Assembly (NCBI GenBank): GCA_021234155.1
Contig: JAJEKV010000341.1
Coordinates: 238,753 to 302,752 of the forward strand
Source: Isoetes taiwanensis
Lineage: Eukaryota; Streptophyta; Lycopodiopsida; Isoetales; Isoetaceae
DNA length: 64,000 nt
Reading direction: 5' to 3'
Shown here in pieces: positions 32,361-44,539 of this stretch; position 1 is the first letter of the stretch; each line of letters starts with the position of its first letter. The translations under genes and the position numbers were made by a program. Under the pieces are notes generated by a model. That model saw nothing but the letters and a program-made list of their open reading frames with translations. It searched no databases and had not been told where the DNA came from.

Positions 32361-34125
32361 CTCCCCCTATTTGCACTATCTACTCCTATTTCCCTTGTTT
32401 GTTCGTCTCCGTTCTTCCTTTGCGGCTGTTGTGCCTGCACTCATGTCTAGCATATATACCTTTCTACTACATAGTTTCTATGTATCCTACCTTTACCTGT
32501 ATCTTTTAGTGTCCCGCTGTAGTTGAAGTCCTGTATTTTATTTTATTTTATTTTTTTTTAGCGTACACATGCGTCCCCTTTCTATACCTAACGTTTCCTT
32601 TATCCTGCATATGTTCGACTCTTTACCAAGCCTTCAGATTAGATTTTTCTTGGATCCGTAAAATGTCGTATTTTATTTTATTTTATTGCGGCTTACCGGA
32701 TCTTTTTAGAAAGAATACTTTCTAGTTTGCCGAATTTAACAATTAATTTACAGAGTTTTTAGACGTAAACGTAAATTTCCGGCATATATCTTGGAAACCG
32801 GATTTTAGCCGCTTTAACCGGAAGTTCTGTGGAGAGACCCTTTAATTTGGAGCCCTGCTCCTGCACTTTCCATGCCGTACACTATATTAATATTTTTACT
32901 TATTTATATTTTTATTCATTTATTACTTTATTTATTTATTATGCGTATGTTCCTTTTTTGTTCGCCACCCGTTTAAAGCGTTGCGCCATCCTTTATCCAT
33001 TCTATATGTCTTTCGTCCATATTTCCTCTAAATTGTTATATGTATCCCCTTTATTTCATATAGCTACTTTTTACTTCCGTCCGTGTTATGTATTTCCTCT
33101 TCTGTTCCGTATATGTAACAAGATTGCTTCCATTCATTTCCAAAACTCTGCCTTACATTCTTACAAAATTTTTACAAAAATTAAAGCAGTATCAGTTCTG
33201 CTTTTGTCCTATAATCACTTCTGTTCGATGTGTCTCCCCTTTTTCTAAATTCCCTCTCTTTTTCCCCATATATAACCCGTCATGCAATCTGTAGCTGTTC
33301 ACCCAGTACTACCGTTTTCTTTGAACTAAAACTGATCCTAAGACTAATTGCGATCAGAGTTTAAACATAAAGAAAGCAGTTAAAAATCAGAAAACCAGTG
33401 GCTGGGACTGTAACCAAATATTCCTGCTGTTGTACCCGTTTCATGTCCATTTTTTGTAGCACAGGTCAGTTCTTCTTCATTGTTGCCGATGTCTCCCCCA
33501 TAGTCCTTTTTTCTACATTCCTGGCCATAAGAGCCCTGCAAAGATATTCTGTTGGGTTTTTTTCAGCGCAATTGATGCGTACCTTACCAAAATCCGTGAC
33601 AATCAGGTCATGTTGATAACTGGTTGATTTCTGCATTTTCCCTTCCATCTGCAGCCGGTTGAAGCATCGGAGAACCCTCAGCCTATCCGCTTTCCTGGTT
33701 TCATCATCCACGTCGCCCGGGACCCCATAACTTCCGGCAATTTCGGGTTGTATCCCATATCTTTCATAGTGCGCATGTGATGCACCGATCCGAGAATAAG
33801 CGATTGCACCGCCCGCGGCTTATACCACGACCCCAACCCTTTTTCCGGGCACTTGCGGTTATCCTCTCATATGCACCATGGTAGAGGCTCCTCAAGCTCA
33901 GGGTTCGAAAACAGCGTAGCGTTAAGGGAGCTCGGATCTTCGGCTTTAGGTGGAGTGGCCCCATCGTTCCATAACTTTCTTGCCCTTGTCCATCGCGGAT
34001 GTTGGTTTGCACCCTTATCGTTTTCTAGAGCTAAGAAACTAAAACTACCGGAATCCTCCGGCTTCCTTCTCTTTCGAGGTCCCAAGCTTCATTTGCTTTT
34101 TTTATAGACGTATGCTTAATTAGGG

Positions 34126-34149
34126 TTTTTTTTTTTTTTTTTTTTTTAG
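34126..34149 (+). repeat. T homopolymer, about 23 bases
   Basis: Poly-T after TTAGGG. May be the poly-A end of a minus-strand retro-inserted piece lying to the right, or simply the edge of the LINE. 34,340-34,372 is a (TTA)n microsatellite. Confidence 0.6.
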
Positions 34150-34459
34150 TGAAATTCCGCCATCTTCGGATCTGTTGTAATCTTCACGACCCGGTCCGTC
34201 CGCGGTGTCAATTAATTTAAGTAATAAAAGCCGCCGGTATATTACATTTTATATGTGCCATGTCCTTTGCTCTCACGTACTTTCGTACTATCCCCCCCGT
34301 CTATCTTTAATATCTGTCTTATCTCTCCTTATTTTCTTTTTATTATTATTTATTATTATTATTATTGTTATTTTCTTAAATATAAGTCTATTCAGTACCT
34401 ATGCCGTGAGTTCTTAATGCCGTGTACGTGCCCTTCTCCTTTATATTCCTGCATCACTG

Positions 34460-34654
34460 TCCTATCACCTTTGCTATGCGAGCAGGAAACTCAATCCTGC
34501 AGAGAAGAATTATTCTGCCATAGAACGCGAGGCTCTAACGACCTTCAAAACACTTATCAAGTCCAAGCTTCGGCAGCTAATCTGCCATTATCTATCTGCC
34601 TATCCTGAATATGTTGATCTTTGGGGAGATATGAATCTCGATAAAGATCATGTT
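34460..34654 (+). mobile_element. Gypsy element remnant, left of the CACTA insertion
   Basis: One open frame reads RKLNPAEKNYSAIEREAL (RNase H signature of Ty3/gypsy) and continues to LWGDMNLDKDHV at the insertion point. Removing the CACTA element and one GTT copy joins this in frame to VAALLDPYL at 49,734. The same stretch occurs at about 57,095-57,180 in the other gypsy copy. The RNase H signature next to a protease-downstream block shows that the remnant had already been rearranged before insertion. Confidence 0.75.
34652..34654 (+). repeat. Target site duplication GTT, left
   Basis: GTT here and at 49,731-49,733. Three-base duplications are typical of CACTA/EnSpm insertions. Confidence 0.85.
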
Positions 34655-34670
34655 CACAAGGCCCCCAAAA
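34655..34670 (+). repeat. Left terminal inverted repeat
   Basis: CACAAGGCCCCCAAAA, identical to the reverse complement of 49,715-49,730. Confidence 0.93.
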
Positions 34671-36371
34671 AGTAACTCGCATTCATAATCATGATGGAAA
34701 CCAGTATAATGGTGGTTTTTAATACATGCAACTCGTAATGTCAATGAAAACTAGATGACTTCTATGGTTTTGTAATATCACTACTAGTTTGATCATAGTT
34801 TTTATACTAATTCTATGTCTTACACTAGTTTCTTAAAATTATTGCTAGTTTAGGAGGTGATTTTTGAGCCTACATTGTCAATATTATAATCTACGATGAT
34901 TTTACATACTGGTTAGCATGATCAGATACATGGTTTTAACCTAGTTTCAATCCTCCCAAGCTTTTTTTATTAGTTCAAGAACCATGTTTAATTTTGGAAG
35001 TGTGTTATATGTTTTTGGCACGTGCTTATTTACTATGCATGTTAGCAGGCTATTATGTTGGTTTATGATGTTGTTTTTTTATACACTTGTTTCAATCCTT
35101 ATAATCACTACGGACTTTGAGCACGATTTCTTATATTAATTAGTAATTCCAACGATTATATGTATTTTTGCACTTCTTTTAGAGCACGATCCTTATTCGT
35201 AAAACTTATGTTTACATCGACTTGTCTACTGGTTGCATGGTGTGGTCTATGTTTTCCACCATTATATGTAGCATAGTTTTATGTTGGGCCAAGTGTATAT
35301 TTGTAGTTATAGTTGCCAATGCATTCTTTGTGGTATAGTATTTAGTATCCATAGAGCGCACATTTTGTATGAAAGAGGATTTTAGATTATTTTAAGTGTT
35401 TATCATGCATAATTTAGAGGTTCCCTTGCATAATTGGAGTGATGAGGAGCTCTAGAGGTATGGTGTAGATAGTAACCCTTTTGCTACTAACAATGTATCT
35501 TTCTAGTGAAAGTTGAGGTCATAACTGACTCATGACAGGGATATCTAGTGTCCTAATGCAAAACTCTATATAACTTTATGTTCATAAGCCATTTCTTCCT
35601 TATAATTAGCAACGTTCAGCGCTAGGCTTGGAACTAAGTTTTCACTGCTCCATTTTCGCTTAACTCTAAGTTATGATATTTTCTGATGAAGCACCAGACA
35701 CAAGTATTATAATTTGCTTTGAGAAATTGAATATTTTTAAGCAATAAAATATTGATACATTTACTTACTATAGCAATGGGATTGTAATAAATTTATGGAA
35801 GGGACAAGTTTCAATGGTTGCAAAACACAATTTATTTATCATTCCAACTCTCTCAAATTAATTTATTGAAACCTTTTTACATTGTTCTCCATATCTTCGC
35901 CTACATCACACAGAGCAACATGTCATTTCCGAAATCCAGCAATAGGTTTAGAGCATCCGACGATAGAATAGCTCGGATTTAGCATGCTTCCAAATTTGAA
36001 TCTGGACCTGTCACTAGTTTATTTGGCTTTGAACCTTAGTTCTTAATTATAAACAATACTTGTGCATATGAAATACTTCAGCGATCAATATAAACACTGT
36101 TCATTCTTATTTTTTCATTGTACACAAGCAAACATAAGCTATCATTTTAGGGACTTATGGATTATGGAACTCATCTTAGACAGCCTCTTGCATATAAACT
36201 GTAATGTAAAGTCACTATGAAGAACATCTCACGGATCTGCACAAAGCTTAAAGTTAAACATGCCATTACATGGCGAAGCTTTTTCTACAGTCAACCTGCA
36301 GAATTGATGAAAATAAAACAGTTGATGGAAATTATCAAATTTTAGTGAATTCATGAGTAATCAAATTATAA
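34671..36371. other. Left subterminal region of the CACTA element
   Basis: No gene. Recurrent short motifs (ACTAGTTT, TACTAATT, ATGGTTTT) in both orientations across the first ~600 bases fit transposase-binding subterminal repeats. A possible small 3' exon of the transposase gene could lie at about 36,298 on minus (TTCTGCAG acceptor), which would only add a stop codon. Confidence 0.55.
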
Positions 36372-39300
36372 TCAGGAAGCAAGCAAGAAGAAACAGATTT
36401 GTTTTCCCTCACCTTCCTTCTTGACGTTCAACACCCTTAAAATACAATCCCAAGACTGCCATTTTTTCTCCACATATGAAAGTGCTAAACATTGTCGTCC
36501 CCTCTTGTTTTTTGGTTCCAGCCATGTCAATTGCACCTTCTTATCCTTCTCGTTAACTGCATTAATCCATGCATACCAGCAACCATCATTTGACGCTAGA
36601 TGCGGTGCGACGCTCCGTTTTATAGCTTGGATTGCCACAATATCATCCACAAGAGGCCATATTGGAACAATGCCACACCTATTCAACTGAAGAAGCCTAT
36701 CTGGCAATGTTGTTGTGATAGTCTCAAATGCAATCATTCTCTTATCTTTAGCTGTTCGCATTGGCAGAAGACATATTTCTCGAAGAATATATTGAACTGG
36801 CAGAATAGATTCATGATTGAATGGCTCCATAGTCGAAGCAAGGATAGGCATCCCACTTGCCTCATCGACTTGGATTTTATTATCTTGGATGTGGTACCTG
36901 TAATAATCTGCTGCAAAGTATACACTTGTTTCAATGCCTTCTCTGTGCAAAAAAAAGTACCTGATTTTTCCATACCATTGACCATCCTCTGTATCCTTAT
37001 TTTTTACTACAACCGTGGCTCCGACCCTAAATATACAACCCCTGATAAGGATTGACTTGTATTCTGAAACTTCATCTCCAGAAGGAACGCCCGCAAGCAA
37101 ATGAACTTCTTGGAGAGCCCTTGCTTCGTCTATTGTACACTGCCTCGTTTGATGGAATCCAATCAGAATACCTTTCTTATAAATCAAATCCTTCCACTCA
37201 ATCAAGTCATATCTATTGCATGAATCCCATAAGTCAATAGCTGTTGGTTGAGAATTTGCATGAAGTATACCAGTGGACACTATATTTTCATTAGCATGCT
37301 TCAAAGCTGACTGTAAGTGCAAAGCTGCACGCTGTTGAGGCAATAAACCATCATTGTCTAAACTCTTCAATCGAAAGATTCTAGAAAATAAGATGCGATT
37401 CTCTACACGAGCATAGGTCAACTCCATCTCTTTTTTATTTGTATGTCTTTGAATTAATTTAGCAAAGGTGCTCTCAAAATAGTAACACCATGTAGCATCA
37501 GGTGGACCTATCACTTCTATGTCATCCAAGACATGACCTTCCCCAATCATGTGCTCAAGGGGTGCTGTGTTATGGCCACAAAGCTTATTCCACTGGAGAC
37601 GCCAAGCCTGTAATAACTTTTTAGTGGCATTCATGGTCTGCTCAGACCATCCATTTGTCCTTGCAAAATCGTAGAATATTTTAGTGAGATCAGTAGCAAT
37701 CTGAGAAATGTTGAAGTGCGAAGAAGACACCAAATTCGTTGCCACGTAATCTGCATACCATTGGCTATAGAACTGATGCTCTTGCGCCTTAAAGAAACCA
37801 AGTCGTTTGAATGGGTCTTTTGGACACCTACCAGATTTCATTCTGGGTGTCCTAACGTCAATCATGGCCTGCAGCCTCTCCATGGCAATCTTTTCATTAC
37901 CTTCCTCCTTTATCTGATCAAATAGAAGCTTATTGGACTTGCGCAGAAGATTTAATGCTAGGGTGTGCATAACGTCCAGAACAGTATGATGTAATAAGTC
38001 AAACCCATAGAGGTGAAACAACCCCAAGAACATGCTAGTACCTCGAACACCTGTGTCACGTGCAGCATTGGGCACTCCATCATTTAGCAGCTGAATGCTT
38101 TGAAGTACATGTTGCATTGTCTTCTTTGCATCTGGAACTCTTGTTTTCTTCCATATATCATCGTAGTAATACTTCCCATCGTCTGCGGCAGATAGCACAA
38201 GGTCACATCTTCTACATGGCACCTTACCTCCTGAACGAAAAAAAAAGCAAGTCATTCATAAGCTAATTTATATGTTTAAATGGAAGGGACCTCAAATTAC
38301 CAAACTATGCACACCTGAAGATAATTTTAAGACTTCGCATTGCGCTGGATGGTCTGCTGTTATAGCATACAAGAAGCACCGTTGGTGAAAGACCTGTGGC
38401 AGTCCTGAATGAATGGACTCACTCTCAAGTGCATAATTAACCTTCACACCTGTTACAAAAAGCTCTCTAAGTTCATCCACCAAGGGTTGTAGGAAGGGAT
38501 CTAGACTGTTAGTGTTGGAAGTAATGCTCTCCTTCGGAATAAAAAGTACTGGGAATGTAATATCCCTGATCTGGGCAGCAACATGCTTCCCACCATTTAA
38601 CACTATAAGTCGGACAACGCCGCTGCTCCTTATCGTGCTTCGAGTTGATTGGAATCCATCCCAATGCAACATCAAAGCCAGATTTCTAGGATCTCCAGAA
38701 CATTGTGTCACCTGATATGTCTCACGTCGAATGCATTGAGGACATGTCAAAGCAATTGTCTCTCCATAATCTGCAAATTGACTCTGTACATCAGAAGATG
38801 AAGATTTGATCACGGTTTTGCAGTGCTTGCATACTATTGGTAACTGCCATTTTGTTTTTGGATCCCAGAAATATTGCATTTCTCTCCATCGCTTTGCATG
38901 CCAGCATTCCGAAATGGAGGAAGGCCGTTCATCAATTCTCTTGCCCAGCCATGTTTGCCGTTGTCGCCAATGCTCATTATCACTGTATGCTATGGTCTTG
39001 CTCTGACATCTAAGTTTCATAATACTGCCAATGGGACTGTATAAAAATGTGACAGCGTCCTTTCTAGTCTTGTCACAAATTGAGCATGCCTCATGCTCAA
39101 TGCAATCAGATCTACTAATCAGAAGGCCATCCCTATCCCTTTTACAACTACAATTCACATTGGTGCCATCTTCTATTACTCTGAAATTGTAAAATGCATC
39201 ATCTTCATGTAAACAAACATTGTACCTTTGCAAAGGAGGGAGGCCCATGTCTATGTACAAGTTCTTCATGCACTTCAAGCTGGTTGGAACGTAAAGTCCA

Positions 39301-40127
39301 TTTACCATTCCAGTCCATGCACCTTTCTCAGCAATCACCGATGCTAAACAACTACCATTGCTATTCTGGAAAAGCAAAGCCAGCAGTGCATCCTGAAGGG
39401 CTTCTGATGCATTATGCATGTCGAGAATACCCTGCATCTCCAGCAAATAAGCAAGAAACTGGTTGTCCAGACCCGCATGCTTCTTATCATCATCTGAAAG
39501 CTCCTCACTGTTAACTGATGGTCCAGCTTCACGCGTCTCCTCATTGTCCTCATTGTTAACTGATGGTCCAGCTTCATGATTGTCTAGACTGATGCTGCCA
39601 ATATCTGCTTCCTCATGCATATTGGGTGAATGGCGAAATGAGGAGATGCACTGATCCTCTACACCCTCAGTAGCTAACACCTCTCCGGCCATGCTAATTC
39701 CAAACTGGGGTGTTTGTTGCTGGAGATCAGCCAGGAAAGCATTTGAATCTCTGTATTTGGCACGTTTAACGTGCTTCAAGTACCCGGCTCTAGTGAAAGT
39801 GACACCAAAGCTATCTTCACATAAACAACAAGGACATGTACAAACAGCTGTCTCTCCATCCTGTGTTTTATTAGCAAGAGCTTTGGATTTGCACTGTCTC
39901 TGTCTATTGTGGTATCTGTATGTGCTTCTGCCCAATACACAACCTTCTGGATTTATTCTTGTACAAATTGCGCACTTACATAAGAGTGGGAGATGTCTAT
40001 CTCCCATTCTTACTCTCTGTGATCTGCCAGCATTGCAAAGAATCTTAAATGCATCTGTGTATTGTACATTATAATTTGTAAACAGAATCAATATTCCTAA
40101 CAATCTACTGCTTATCTTGACAACCAT
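36372..40127 (-). CDS. TNP2-like CACTA transposase, two exons
   Basis: Exon 1 is 40,127-38,315 and exon 2 is 38,230-36,372; the 84-bp intron (38,314-38,231) has GT-AG ends and joins the frames in phase, giving 1,223 aa. The N-terminal third is Cys/His-rich (CKCAIC, CTCPCCLCEDSFG...GYLKH), as in plant CACTA transposases. LHWDGF (about residue 490), LQPLVDELRELF, FLYAITADHPAQ and CRRC across the splice junction, then GFDLLHHTVLDVMH and IGPPDATWCYYFES follow the TNP2 (Transposase_21) order; Asp in WDGF and DVMH are candidate metal ligands. The C-terminus adds a BAH/DUF4218-like block (FRVGATVVV...QWYGKI) and a further W-rich block. No stop or shift interrupts it. The true start could be slightly downstream or in an extra exon. 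It would bind the element ends and cut and join DNA in the nucleus. Confidence 0.85.
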
Positions 40128-40638
40128 AACTCTGCACTACTCTAAAACATTTTACAGAATTATATTTCAATTCAAGTACTGCAGGACTTACCTCTTGCTG
40201 TGCGGATCCTTCGGAGATAAGGTCTGGGCAGTTGTATCAGGTCGAATCAGGGTTTAGGTTTTTGTTCATACTTTGACTTTTGTTCGTAGCAAAGTAAACG
40301 TCAAAAAAACGCTCCTAGAGCATAGCAAACGGCAGTCTCTTTACCCAATTGTTACCCAATGACGACACAATTTGCACATTGTACCATGTAGAATACATAA
40401 TGCAATGATGGCTCCACTAGAACAAAGGAAAGAATTAACAAGTCTAATAAAAAGATGGATCCAATGAACAACTGCAACAATATTGCTTGCTTTATTGCAA
40501 TCTTCAAAAGTAGTAGATCTCTCAGTAGCTAGGAACTTCAATTCGCCAACAACCCAATCGGGAATGCCATCTCTCCCGCAATCTGTGGTATTGTTGTGTC
40601 AATGAAAGGTTACTTCGTATCGAGATGTGAAATCGCAT

Positions 40639-40976
40639 ATTTGGATGATCAAGTCATTGGTAAGTAACATTGTAGAGAATGTTATTTTGTTAAAGGGTGC
40701 ATTGTATTTCATCATATCTTCCTCAAAAAATGGGGCCACTAGAAGAGCCAATAAATGTATTGAGAAACAAACCAATAGTCAGGTGAATTCGCAAACTAAT
40801 GTGACTTCAATAGAACATGCTCGTCCCTGTGGTATTGTTGTGTCAACGAAATGTTACGTCGTATCGAGTTGTGAAATCTAGATAGGCCATTTTACTCGCA
40901 GATTTGGATGATCAAGTCATTGGTAAGTAACATTGTAGAGAATGTTATTTTGTTAAAGGGTGCATTGTATTTCATC
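40639..40976 (+). repeat. 75-bp direct repeat before the satellite array
   Basis: TTTGGATGATCAAGTCATTG through GGGTGCATTGTATTTCATC occurs at about 40,640-40,713 and again at about 40,902-40,976, separated by about 185 bases that contain a GAACATGCTCGTCCCTG piece of the satellite unit. The second copy leads straight into the array. Confidence 0.8.
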
Positions 40977-43365
40977 GAGCTCTCAGGGGAAACCCTCGAG
41001 GAAACCCCAAAGACGCTAAAGCTCGACCACTTTAAAGGCGGGGAGAGTCGCCAGCCATAAACCCTACGGATTTTGTAGGGTTTAAGTATTCGGGTACCAA
41101 AGATGCTCCATCTGCTAATCCCACCGTCTAAATGGTAGCTCATGTCCTAACAAACGTTTTCGAAAAGAAAAAATGGCAATCCCCTGCACGGATGTGACAA
41201 GCCCCAAATTTTCCCCTTCCCGACGTAGGCGCACGACAGGGAAACGAAGTGTCACCCCAGTTCGGCTGTTCCGGTAAGCTTGAAATGCAGTTTCGACCAC
41301 GTATATGAGTTCAGAGCATCCATTTAACTCTTAGACCAACCAGTAGGACCAATAGAGCCAAACTCGACTCGCCGTCCGCAATTACTATAGTGAACCTTTC
41401 ACTCAACATGCTCGTCCCTGCCTACTAGTTTAATAAACATAGCATGCAAGTTTGGAACTGGTGTCTGGGAGGGGTTTTATTGTTCTCCCTTCCTTCGAAC
41501 CCTCGGGGAAACCCTGCACGCAACCTCTCAGCCACTTTAAAGGCAGGGAGGGCTGCCAAAACACAAACCCTACGGATTTTGTAGGGTTTAAGTATCCGGG
41601 TACCAAAGATGCTCCATCTGCTAATCCCACCGTTCAAATGGTAGCTCATGTCCTAAGAAATATTTTCGAAAAGAAAAAATGGCCATCCCCCGCACGGATG
41701 TGACAAGCCCCAAATTTCCCCTTTCCGACGTAGGCGCACGACGGGGAAACGAAGTGTCACCCCAGTTCGGCTGTTCCGGTAAGCTTGAAATGCAGTTTCG
41801 ACCACGTATATGAGTTCAGAGCATCCAGTTAACTCTTAGACCACTAGTAGGACCAATAGAGCCAAACTCGACTCGCCATCCGCAATTACTATAGTGAACC
41901 TTTTCGCTCAACATGCTCGTCCCTGCCTACTAGTCTAATAAACATAGCATGCAAGTTTGGAACTGGTGTTTGGGAGGGGTTTTATTGTTCTCCCTTCCTT
42001 CGAACCCTCGAGGAAAGCCTGCACGCAAGCTCTCAGCCACTTTAAAGGCAGGGAGAGCTGCCGAAACGCAAACCCTACGGATTTTGTAGGGTTTAAGTAT
42101 TCGGGTACCAAAGATGCTCCATCTGCTAATCCCACCGTCTAAATGGTAGCTCATGTCCTAACAAACGTTTTCGAAAAGAAAAAATGGCAATCCCCTGCAC
42201 GGATGTGACGGCCCCAAATTTTCCCCTTCCCGACGTAGGCGCACGACGGGGAAACGAAGTGTCACCCCAGTTCGGCTGTCCCGGTAAGCTTGAAATGCAG
42301 TTTCGACCACGTATATGAGTTCAGAGCATCCAGTTAACTCTTAGACCAACTAGTAGGACCAATAGAGCCAAACTCGACTCGCCATCCGCAATTACTATAG
42401 TGAACCTTTTCGCTCAACATGCTCGTCCCTGCCTACTAGTCTAATAAACATAGCATGCAAGTTTGGAACTGGTGTTTGGGAGGGGTTTTATTGTTCTCCC
42501 TTCCTTCGAACCCTCGAGGAAAGCCTACACGCAAGCTCTCAGCCACTTTAAAGGCAGGGAGAGTTGCCGAAAACGCTAAACCCTAATGGATTTTGTAGGG
42601 TTTGAGTATTCGGGTACCAAAGATGCTCCATCTGCTAATCCCACCGTCTAAATGGTAGCTCATGTCCTAACAAACGTTTTCGAAAAGAAAAAATGGCAAT
42701 CCCCCGCACGGATGTGACAAGCCCCAAATTTTCCCCTTTCCGACGTAGGCGCACGACGGGGAAACGAAGTGTCACCCCAGTTCGGCTGCTCCGATAAGCT
42801 TGAAATGCAGTTTTGACGTCGTATATGAGTTCAAATCATCCAGTTAACTCTTAGACCAACCAGTAGGACCAATAGAGCCAAACTCGACTCGCCATCCGCA
42901 ATTACTATAGTGAACCTTTCGCTCAACATGCTCGTCCCTTCCTACTAGTCTAATAAACATAGCATGCAAGTTTGGAACTGGTGTCTGGGAGGGGTTTTAT
43001 TGTTCTCCCTTCCTTCGAACCCTAAAGGCAGGGAGGGCTGCCAAAACGCAAACCCTACGGATTTTGTAGGGTTTAAGTATTCGGGTACCAAAGATGCTCC
43101 ATCTGCTAATCCCACCGTCTAAATGGTAGATCATGTCCTAAAAAACGTCTTCGAACAGAAAAAATGGCCATCCCCCTCACGGATGTGACAAGCCCCAAAT
43201 TCTTCCCTTTCCGACGTAGGCGCACTACGGGGAAATGAAGTGTCACCCCAGTTCGGCTGTTCCGATAAGCTTGAAATGCAGTTTTGACTTCGTATCATCC
43301 AGTTTACTCTTAGACCAACTAGTGGGATCAACAGAGCCAAACTCGACTCACCATGGGCAACTAGT
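40976..43365. repeat. Satellite array, about 506-bp units, inside the CACTA element
   Basis: ATGCTCGTCCCT recurs at 41,408, 41,913, 42,419 and 42,928 (spacing 505, 506, 509), with a diverged start at 40,817. Each unit has the dyad AAACCCTACGGATTTTGTAG followed by GGTTT, a GGGAAACGAAGTGTCACCCC segment and CGACGTAGGCGCACGAC. Identity between units looks above 93%; the last unit is shortened by a deletion. It lies between the divergent 5' ends of the two transposon genes, the place where promoters and enhancers are expected. Open frames within it are repeat by-products. Confidence 0.92.
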
Positions 43366-44539
43366 GGTTACATTTATGATAATGTGAGCTCTAAACAAAT
43401 AAACATGTGAACATGTAAATCCAATCTAACGAAATGACATCCTTATGAATAGGGGCGAGGTTATAGAAGTAACCTTATCCATATTTTTTGGCACGGATGT
43501 CTACATAGAACTTGTGTCTAGTGTCTTTCTGGAGAATGCTCCTCTAAATAAAATGCAAACCTTTTGAGTTATGATGGTCTTGTTGTGCATCAGGTCTTGT
43601 GCTTTAGACGTAAGCATTCACATTGGTCACATATTTTAATAACTGATGAATTACAAGGCCGCTTCAAAGTCTAAACGCCAAAATAGAGCAAGAAATTGCA
43701 AAGGCACAATTTTAATATTATCTCTCTATTTGAGTTTCTCTATAACTCCATCTCTATGTATACATAGCGCGTTACCAACCCATGTGAGTTCAAAATGGTC
43801 GTGTCGTATTTCTAGATCCGTATAGTTAACCTTAGGCAATTTAGGCGGTCTTATCTGCTTCTAAGATTATAAGTTTTGATAAGGTGATAAATCATTAGTT
43901 ATGCTTTAGATAACACCCTATAGAAAATCTCTATAGACAATCTACAGAAGGTGTACAAACGGATTTGTCTCAGTATTCAATCTGCCAAAACCTGCAGGAT
44001 CTTGCCGCCATCACTCCACAAGAATGTCTCACCAGAAAACGAAACAAGCCAGTAAAAACTCTTTGTACTTCCGAGATTTAAAAAGTGTGGCCATGCCTGG
44101 CTCGAGAACCTGGGTATGTCTGAAAGAATGATCCTGAGTGTCAAACCAAAAACGCAACCACATGCAACGCCATAAGCCCCAAAATATTAAAAACACCCAA
44201 CCTTTAAGAAACAGAAAGCGTCTAGTGGGAACCTTAATATGCCTTAAACACATTTCTTAACACAGAGCCTCATTTCAAAATTCATATTAATGTTGTACTG
44301 CAAGAAATCTGGAGGCGTGTAAAAAAAAATTGGCAAACCTACTAGTTTTGTTCGCTCTCTCTAAACCTAATTTCGAATTAACAACAGAAATCAATTTTTG
44401 AGGCATCCGGTATGGAGAAACGCCTCCGCCATGTTAAATCATTAGGGCGAAATTGTCTTGCAGGTCCGCAACGGATACTGCCGTGATCATATAAGGTATG
44501 TTATTCTCCTTCATATTTTCATTCTGTTTTCTGATAAAC
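43366..44539. promoter_or_regulatory. Presumed promoter and leader of the SAM/TNPA-like gene
   Basis: No gene supported. Located between the array and the first ATG of the + strand gene. A possible short leader intron starts at 44,496 (AAG|GTATGT). No clear TATA box was identified. Confidence 0.35.

Larger units (their letters stand above)
26587..34150 (-). mobile_element. Long LINE, minus strand, degenerate
   Basis: In minus-strand order: a 5' region (about 34.1-31.8 kb, T-rich on +, with tandem units), ORF1 (31.8-30.96), an APE endonuclease (30.78-29.87), RT (29.42-27.6), a C-terminal region (27.45-26.66) and the (ATTCT)n tail. Both ORFs carry shifts and stops. The RT is further split by a foldback sequence at 28.53-29.09 kb. 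The 5' limit is uncertain: a run of about 23 T at 34,126-34,149 may be the boundary with another retro-inserted piece. Confidence 0.75.

Noticed and set aside
27394-33294. Many hydrophobic + strand frames
   Set aside because: Antisense of the minus-strand LINE, whose T-rich complement yields Phe/Leu/Ser-rich frames.
39194-40074. Several + strand open frames of 100-130 codons
   Set aside because: Antisense shadows of the transposase exon.
40976-43365. Telomere-like AAACCCTA motifs in the satellite
   Set aside because: One isolated motif per 506-bp unit as part of a dyad, not a telomeric run.
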